A stretch of DNA of 64,000 bases from the NCBI GenBank assembly GCA_031769625.1, contig JAUIMM010000121.1:13760001-13824000 (forward strand), written 5' to 3'. The first letter of the stretch is position 1. The number at the start of each line of letters is the position of its first letter. Source of the DNA: Taudactylus pleione. Taxonomy: Eukaryota > Chordata > Amphibia > Anura > Myobatrachidae. Under the pieces are notes generated by a model that had not been told where the DNA came from, ran no database searches, and saw only the letters and a list, made by a program, of their open reading frames with translations. The position numbers and the translations under genes were made by a program. Of the stretch, positions 57,570 through 64,000 are shown in pieces.

Positions 57570-58640
57570 GTTAATAATATCACCACAATCTCTCTCTGCA
57601 TTCACATATATTTTGTTAATTGTATTAAATAGCATAGAAACCTATAGGGGTTGTGGCTGCTGTTGTAAATGGAGGGACTGCAGCAGATATCTCCTATATC
57701 TGCTACGGGCCCTCCTTCATACATTGGGGTGATACTAAATATTTGCGGGTATCCCCCAAAAATGGGTATTTCAGGGAGTATACAGCAAAATTTAATGATA
57801 AACATTAGTTAACTGTGTAGGCTGGTGATGGCAGCAAAATTGCCCTCACTCCCACCGCCGGGGAGGCAGTTACCTCCTGAAAGTCGTACCACCGGCAAAG
57901 ACCCATGGAATTCGGTTAAGGAAAGGCTTTCCCTGCACAGCCCTCTTAAACTGGCTCCCACAGTAACCGCTTTCACTGAATATTATCACAGTGCTCAGCT
58001 CACAAGCACTGTCACACCCGAAGTGCATAAAGATGCTTGCCCAGGGCCCTACAGGAACCAGAGGAAAGTGCGTTATAAAGAGCACCCCTGTAAATTACAA
58101 GACTGGTATTTAAAGCACCAGCCTATGGTTACAGGGCTGTACTCATTGTACGTTTGAACAGAAAGAGAAACATCATATGGGGAGAGCACTATGGGTCCCA
58201 TCTTGAGGATCCTTACCAGTTACTCCTCACCAAATTTGCTTTGATCACTGAGGACTCCTTACTCACCCATCAATGAGAAAGTAGCAGTGTCCATTCACCT
58301 ATTACAGCGGTGGGGAGCGTATACGGCCCGAGAAATCATTTGGTCCAGCCCTCCCATAACTGTGGACTCCTGAGAGCCGGCGGCTGCGGGAAGTGGAAGT
58401 GCTGCGGTTCATGGTTGCCTATGTCTGGGGAAGCGGGAAGGAGACTGGATATCGGGGAGAGTGACCGGTCACCATAGCAATGGGCCCAAGCCGTGCAGGC
58501 TGAAAGCCCCCTGGTGAACCACGGTTACTCGGGAGCCGGTGGAAGAGTTCCCAAAGTCGCAGTGACTCAACGTGGCTCAGAGCTGTCACCATGAACAGGA
58601 AGAAAGGAGACAAGGGCTTCAAGAGCCTCCTGCTGTACAA
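57570..58640. other. No gene recognised
   Basis: Includes a 110-codon + frame (57825-58157) with no known domain and ordinary composition. I do not call it a gene. The rest shows no clear repeat structure. Confidence 0.4.
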
Positions 58641-58654
58641 ACTATAACTATCTC

Positions 58655-58820
58655 TATATGTATGCTGCTCCTCTCACTTACATACACGTGTGCACAGCTG
58701 CTCTCGTCTATATACATACATATGTGCACTGATCATCTCATTTATATGCAGTACATATATATGTGTGCTGCTCATCTCATCCATCCATCCATGTGTGTAC
58801 TGCTTCTCTCATCGATATAC
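58655..58820. repeat. Short tandem repeat, unit about 50 bp
   Basis: Three to four diverged units with gtgtgc-ctgctc-tctcat and atatacatac. Confidence 0.5.
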
Positions 58821-58877
58821 ATACCAGAATAGTGTCACACCATACATACCACAGTACATACATACCATAGTAGTGTC

Positions 58878-58980
58878 ACAGGGCTGATGACAGCCCTGTA
58901 TGCCTGCTGTGCTGCCATAGTAACAGCCACACTGATGTAACACAGGAAGTGAAGCAGGCGTACAGGGCTGTCATCAGCGG
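58878..58980. repeat. Inverted repeat
   Basis: The arm gggctgatgacagccctgta and following tgcctgct is inverted at 58950-58978 (agcaggcgtacagggctgtc). The arm itself contains the palindrome agggctgatgacagccct. Confidence 0.7.
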
Positions 58981-58984
58981 GTGA

Positions 58985-60275
58985 GGATACCTCAGGGCTG
59001 CCTCTCCACCTTGCCTGTCACATGACCAGGAACCATTTGGACTGCCCCTTCAGGCGGAAAAGTATCGCGCTTATGCTCGATTATCCCTGTTTTCAATTAC
59101 AAAGGACGCGAAAAATGGACCATGCAAAACTGCAAGCGGCAAAAAAAATTGGGAATTTTCTGGAAATCATCCTGGCACCCCGCTAAAGATGTCCAGACAT
59201 GGGGGATCACTATGGGTACCCCCATTTTTGCCTGCTGAAGGGAAGTCCGGTTAGTAAACAGCCGCGGCAGGTGCATAAATGCGCCTGGAAGAAGGTGGTG
59301 AAGAATAGCACTTAGCTTTTTTTTTTTTTTTAAAATAACTATGCCCATCAAATTTGGGGTACATGAAAATGGGTGCAAGCATATTTTTAAGTCCCTAAAA
59401 TGATTTTTAAAAATTCTTCAAAAATGCAATGAAGAAAACACCTGCCGCATGCTTTGGAACCCCTCTGGATTTAATTTGGCTATTTTAAAAGTGTGTTCCC
59501 TAATTATTTTTTTTTTACCCCCAAAATTAAAGTACATTTTGTGGGGTGTCCCGATTTTTTTTTTTTTAAACTTTTTTTTTACATACATTAATTTTAGGGG
59601 CCATTCCCAGGGATGCAGGCTATTTTTTTAAAGCTTGCACCCCTAAACCCCAATTCTGCACTTTATTTCGACAGCTAACCTCTGGAGAAAACTTATCCCT
59701 GTTTTTTTACAAAGACTTTTCGCACCGTCAAAAAGCCTTTGTAATAGAATACGGGGAAAATTACAATAGGCGAAAATGACGTTTGGGTTTTTGCCTGTAA
59801 TTGAATACGGGCCTATGCTGGAGGCACTGTGGCTGCATTGGTACCTTTCACATTTGGTGAGAATGTACCCTGGTATCTGCATTTGGGGTAAGGTTTGCAC
59901 CACGATACCTACCGATCCCTGTGTTATGTTATTATGCTACCCTATTAAAATTCTCAGCAGACCTCTTGATAAATTGATTCAATATGTCTGTATCGCAGCC
60001 TGATCCTCAATCGCTATGGATTGTAAGGGAAGAGATTATTCAAATTACGTTGTCATGATGTGCCTGACGCCGCCCCAGCTCCTCCCCTAAATGGCCTCAG
60101 CCTGTCAATCAGGCTGCGGAGTCCGGGCACTGTGAGAGATCTCGCAGAAGGAGATCTGCACATATGCAGTACAGATCCTGCGCATACGCAGATATCCAAA
60201 CATCAAAGTTGGATGTAAACCATTGAGTTTGGGTAAAACTCAGAATCAACCCCATTGTACCTATGTACCTATATT
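58985..60275. other. Unassigned repeats
   Basis: Several T-rich stretches and matching pieces such as tttcaattacaaagga (59091) and gcctttgtaatagaatacgg (59728) suggest an old element with internal duplications. 60060-60230 (tgacgccgccccagctcc to cgcatacgcagatatcc) is SINE-like. No gene. Confidence 0.35.
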
Positions 60276-60276
60276 G

Positions 60277-60341
60277 CAGGCCTTGCCATCCTGTGGCTCT
60301 CCAGCTGTTGTGAAACTACAAATCCCAGCATACCCTCCCAC
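60277..60341. mobile_element. Half copy of the foldback MITE
   Basis: ggctctccagctgttgtgaa and following actacaaatcccagcat equal one arm of 4744-4916; the second arm is absent. It lies 73 bp from a villin exon. Confidence 0.75.
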
Positions 60342-60414
60342 CGATCAGCTTGCATATGCAGTGCAAATTCAAGCAAGATACACTGCACAAGGTGGCTCAT
60401 TTTCACTCTCTCAC

Positions 60415-60559
60415 CTGATCCCAAGCATCCAGCAGGAATACATCATCTTCAGCCAAGTCGTCTTGGATGTAATCTGTGATTTCAGTTGCAACAAAGGTTC
60501 CTGTTTTATTAGAACATTCAAATAGGCGTGGGCTAATGCTGAGTGTCTGTTCCTGCAGC
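60415..60559 (-). CDS. vil1: Villin exon: end of G5 linker and first part of repeat 6
   Basis: A 145-nt exon with acceptor cccctacag and donor GTGAGAG. The first base completes an arginine codon from an upstream exon outside the window (phase 2). The remaining 48 residues include [17 protein letters not shown] and end [21 protein letters not shown] and the TEITD..QDDL..DDVFLLD strand are highly characteristic of villin gelsolin repeat 6, where the acidic residues contribute to calcium binding. It joins VFFWTGK of the next exon (32723-32911) across a 27.5 kb intron. Confidence 0.97.
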
Positions 60560-61192
60560 CTGTAGGGGAACAAAGTATTATTCAAAAGTGTTTTTTTTTT
60601 TTTATTTAGAAATTCATTACTGTGGCACACACAGAGTCACCTTTTGCATTAAAGTTTTGCAATTACCTTATTACCTTTGGAGGCAGACATTTTTTGTGAT
60701 GAACAAATGAGAATACATGAGTATCAACATCACTCAGAAAACATAGCCTAAATAAAAAGTGCCTCATGCCTCGGTGATGTCACTAGTTTTAGCATATTCA
60801 TAGACTGCCCTCTCTTTACTATTTGTTGAGGCCACAAAGTGTCTGCCTTCTCTGCTCGCAGATGATAGGTATATTATAAAGGATATGCCATGTGAAGACG
60901 TAAATGTTCTATTGCGGCATTCACTACTCTGTTAATAGAACATTCCTTGTATTTATTTATTTAAAACACCCTTTCTCTAAAATGTGATCCCCCTCTTTGT
61001 GGCAGATTCAATGAAAGTACACAATGAGGGTAATTGTGGGAGGGAAACATCGCTCATTTTTCCATGCAACTCTATGGGGTGCGAGCCGAAACGAGCAAGG
61101 TTATTCTGCCCAAAATACCAGCATTCTGGCAGGAACATATTGACTTATCGATTAGGCCCCTTTATGCGCCTCCTAATCTGTGTTGACCTATC

Positions 61193-61680
61193 TGTATTTA
61201 AAACAACAGTTAATAGAATGAACTTGGTGTTAGTGTGTTTTTTTGACACATTGCGGTCACTGAAAGGCATGGCATAGATTTAGCAAACGCTTATTTGCAG
61301 TTGGTGTAATGGTTAGCATTACTGCCTCACAGCACTAAAGTCTTGGGTTCAATTACCACCATAACCCTGTGTGGAGTATGAATATTCTCCCGGCACTTGC
61401 TTGGGTTTTCTCTGGGTACTCCAGTTTCCTCACACAATCCAAAAATATAATGGTAGGTTAAAAAATTATTACTACAGTGAGTGTGTGTGTGTGATAGGGA
61501 ATGTACAGTAGATTGTAAGCTCCACTGAGGCAGGCACTGATGTGAATGGCCAAATATTCTCTGTAAAGTGCTGTAAAACATGTCTGTGCTATATAAATAA
61601 CTGGTAATAAATTACACAACTCCTTCCTAATCAATTGTACGTTTCTTCAATCATACAGGTAGAGTGTGAGCCTTTGTGTA
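61193..61680 (+). mobile_element. tRNA-derived SINE in larger repeat, second copy
   Basis: Matches 19434-19922 over about 490 bp with only a few percent difference, in the same orientation, including the sequence left of the SINE head (tatttaaaacaacagtt). Confidence 0.75.
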
Positions 61681-61689
61681 CAGGACACT

Positions 61690-63690
61690 TTTTGTTTTTA
61701 ATATTTTGTAGTGTGCCTTTTTATTGATGTGTGTTTTTGTGTTTTCTTTTATGATGTATTTTTGTTGCAATGCAGTGTGCAAACATTGTGCTGTTAAATG
61801 AATAAGTAGGTTTATGTCTAGTAAAGTCTATGTCAAGTCCTGTGGGTGTAAAATGAGTCCAGCTCCAGCAGGTCAGCATCTGTGTCAGTTTTAGGACAGA
61901 AAAGTACTGTAGATATGCCATCATTTAAATATTAATGTACATACAAAATGAAAGTACTAGTTGAGTTCAATTAAATACAAACACTTGTTGTCCTCTCAGT
62001 TAAAAATGTAAATGGGAATTTTCTTTCCTGCCATGGACCAATCATCTGCTATGGATATATTTACGTGAACACATCCTCCATATTGGCCATTCCGCCTCTT
62101 TGTAAGGAGGCAGAAGTGCAAATACCTCTGAAGAATGCACAAAAGGAAAGAGTATTTTTATGCTTGTGCAGTGCAAAAAAAATGTGGTTACAGAAATCTC
62201 TACATAGGGAATACAACTCCATGCTTTACGCTTAGGGCTGGTTGGCCAGCAGCCTTGGGTGCCAAAGCCTAGTGTTTGTAGTGCGAATTTTGGGGGGACA
62301 CCACATTTTTAAAGTGCTGGTTGTATTTCTGGGGTGGGGTTATTATTTATTTATTTTTTCAGAGCGCATGCAAGATCGGAAGAGTATAAATCCCCGTGAG
62401 TGAGGACGAAAGTGGAGGTTTCTGCCCACACTTTCCACGAAAATAAGAGAGACAGAATGCATTTTATATGCAAGTAGTAAATTAAACCTCCGAGTCTGTG
62501 GTCTGCCTCCGGACAATTATGGATTAAGGTTTTTAGTGAGATAATGGGGGGAGGAGTTAAGAGGGGGTCAGCCTATTGAATGGTGTTGTGGGAGGGGTTT
62601 CAGGGCCATATTGTGGAGTGATTCAGAATCCATTTTAGTGTGTTCTAGCTTGGAAATCAGTTCCTGCCCGCCATCCCTTGAATTTTTGTTTTGTTAGGTG
62701 TCGGCTTTGTTATGGCGGGACAGAACGGTTGCAGTCGCTATCTGTCTTTGGAGCTTGAGGTGCTCTCCCTTCCAATGCATGGCTTAGGCTGATTATACCC
62801 TACTGGGGTCAGCGGCAACCACCTAGCCAGGTGGGCCTTATGTTGTGTCATTGGGGTGGGAGGATGGTAATGGGCTGGCTGCTCGCCACCCATTTGGTAG
62901 ATCTGAATGAGTGTTCAGATAGTGATATTGCTTAGTGGGGCCGTTCTTCCTGCGCCACCATACTATGTCTATTCTTTCCTTCTTCTACCTTTACTTAGTT
63001 AATTGAAAACCTAAATAGTACAGTAGGTTAAATAGTTAAATAGTTTATAATTCAATAAAGCTGACCTTTCTTTCCCCTTAAGTAAGTCTCCGTGTCTTTC
63101 TTTCATTATGGTTAAAGTGTTAAGATGTTTTACCCATGTTAGTAAGAGGGAGCACATATCAGACGATGGGGAATTTAGAAAGTTGGCCCCTTGCGGGCTC
63201 GGTGGCTCGCTTCACTCACCACAAGAATATATTCCCCCTCTATGCCCACTTGGATGGTAGGAATGACGTTGGACACTGAGAGATGACGTCATCATACAGA
63301 AACAGAAGGGGATCTATCTCTTCCCATGCAAGATCCGTGCTGGCGATTGTCATCATCAAGAAGGAACTCCTATGACTCCTTCAACTTTGCATCACTCATA
63401 AGGTGCACCAATACTGTACACTCTTACCAGGGGCGGGCTGGGGCAGGGTGCCATGTGCTCCCCGAGCCGCTGCCTCAGCAGGAAAACCCTGGTGGTCCAG
63501 TGGTTGATGTGGTTGCGGCCGAGATCCGACTGTCACTGTGCCTGTCGGCATTTATAGCCGCATGAAGCTGCTGCATCACACAAATTCCTTTAACCTAACC
63601 TTTCAGTAAGCGGCGGGTGGCTTTCAGCTACTTTCTGTCCTACAGGGCTATGGAAGCCCTGTAGGACCAAAGTTAGTGACAACCCAGACC
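61690..63690. other. No gene recognised; possible solo LTR part
   Basis: 61690-62640 shows nothing I can name. 62640-63110 is G/T-rich, with ttcaataaagctgacctttc followed by tctccgtgtctttctttc, the layout of an LTR polyadenylation region, but ends and duplication were not found. 63640-63665 contains ctacagggctatggaagccctgtag, a small palindrome. Confidence 0.3.
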
Positions 63691-64000
63691 AGTGGCGTAA
63701 CAATGGCCCCCCGTAACCCCCACGGTTGCTTGGGGACCGTTGCTTCGCCACTGAACTGATCAGAGGCTAAGGAAACTTCCTATCACTTCAGAGGCCAGTG
63801 ATCCCCATGATGCAGTGCGCGGGTGACGTCATGACATGAGGAGCATGCACGACCATGCCTGCTGGATCAAGTTAGATCCAGTCAGCACGGCAGCGCGAGC
63901 GACAGCCAGGACGAATGCCACATGGAGTCAGGTAAGTAATGGGATCAGGTTAGTACTGGGTAGGCACTACTTTAATGGGTTCAACTACAGGGGCACTACT
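63691..64000. mobile_element. Repeat homologous in reverse to 28901-29225, cut by window edge
   Basis: Starts cagtggcgtaacaatggccc (hAT-like terminus), contains ggatcaagttagatccag and ggagtcaggtaagtaatggg, and ends with the first unit of the 29-bp minisatellite (caactacaggggcactac). Confidence 0.65.

Noticed and set aside
57825..58157. 110-codon frame as a gene
   Set aside because: No recognisable domain or partner exon, and a frame of this length occurs by chance in 64 kb.
60560..64000. A further villin exon upstream
   Set aside because: I looked for the coding sequence expected just before RLQEQ (family pattern ending in TKR with an AG/GT donor) and did not see it; the next exon probably lies outside the window.

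Overview
The window is vertebrate genomic DNA, most probably from an amphibian (frog) with a large genome. One host gene is recognisable: five exons on the minus strand encode the last 218 residues of villin (end of the gelsolin-like G6 domain, linker, headpiece, stop). The exons are at 60415-60559, 32723-32911, 20356-20424, 16405-16545 and 5199-5312, with consensus GT..AG junctions and an open, colinear frame. The gene enters from the right edge and ends near 5.0 kb. Its four introns (27.5, 12.3, 3.8 and 11.1 kb) consist almost wholly of nested transposable elements. The organism call is inference from the repeat mix (Harbinger, hAT, L2, L1, class I ERV, many MITEs) and the giant introns.

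Layout. 1-5.0 kb lies downstream of villin: unassigned repeats, an old L1 fragment and hAT-type MITEs. 5.3-14.3 kb is a long foldback whose left arm was hit by a 7.9 kb PIF/Harbinger transposon (5504-13382). That element has three spliced genes: a DDE transposase (one in-frame stop) and two different Myb/SANT-like genes (one frameshifted, one intact). 14.7-20.3 kb is nested MITEs, minisatellites and a SINE; two elements end within 20 nt of villin 5' splice sites. 22.07-28.28 kb and 35.28-43.74 kb are two nearly identical autonomous hAT transposons, each with a perfect 8-bp target duplication and an intact 1037-codon transposase. They differ mainly in a 160-bp tandem array in the 5' leader (12 versus 26 units). 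44.9-56.6 kb is an L2-clade LINE split by a 10 kb class I-like endogenous retrovirus that lacks reverse transcriptase and carries internal tandem duplications. 56.6-64 kb holds more MITEs, a SINE copy, the most 5' villin exon and repeats.

How it fits together. The transposase genes of the autonomous transposons, the ERV and the L2 all read on the + strand, antisense to villin. Several short Harbinger MITEs share 13 of 14 terminal bases with the 7.9 kb element and could have been mobilised by a relative. The most interesting signal is the hAT 5' leader: from TATA box to start codon copy 1 has 2.3 kb without any ATG on the coding strand, although most of it is a tandem repeat.
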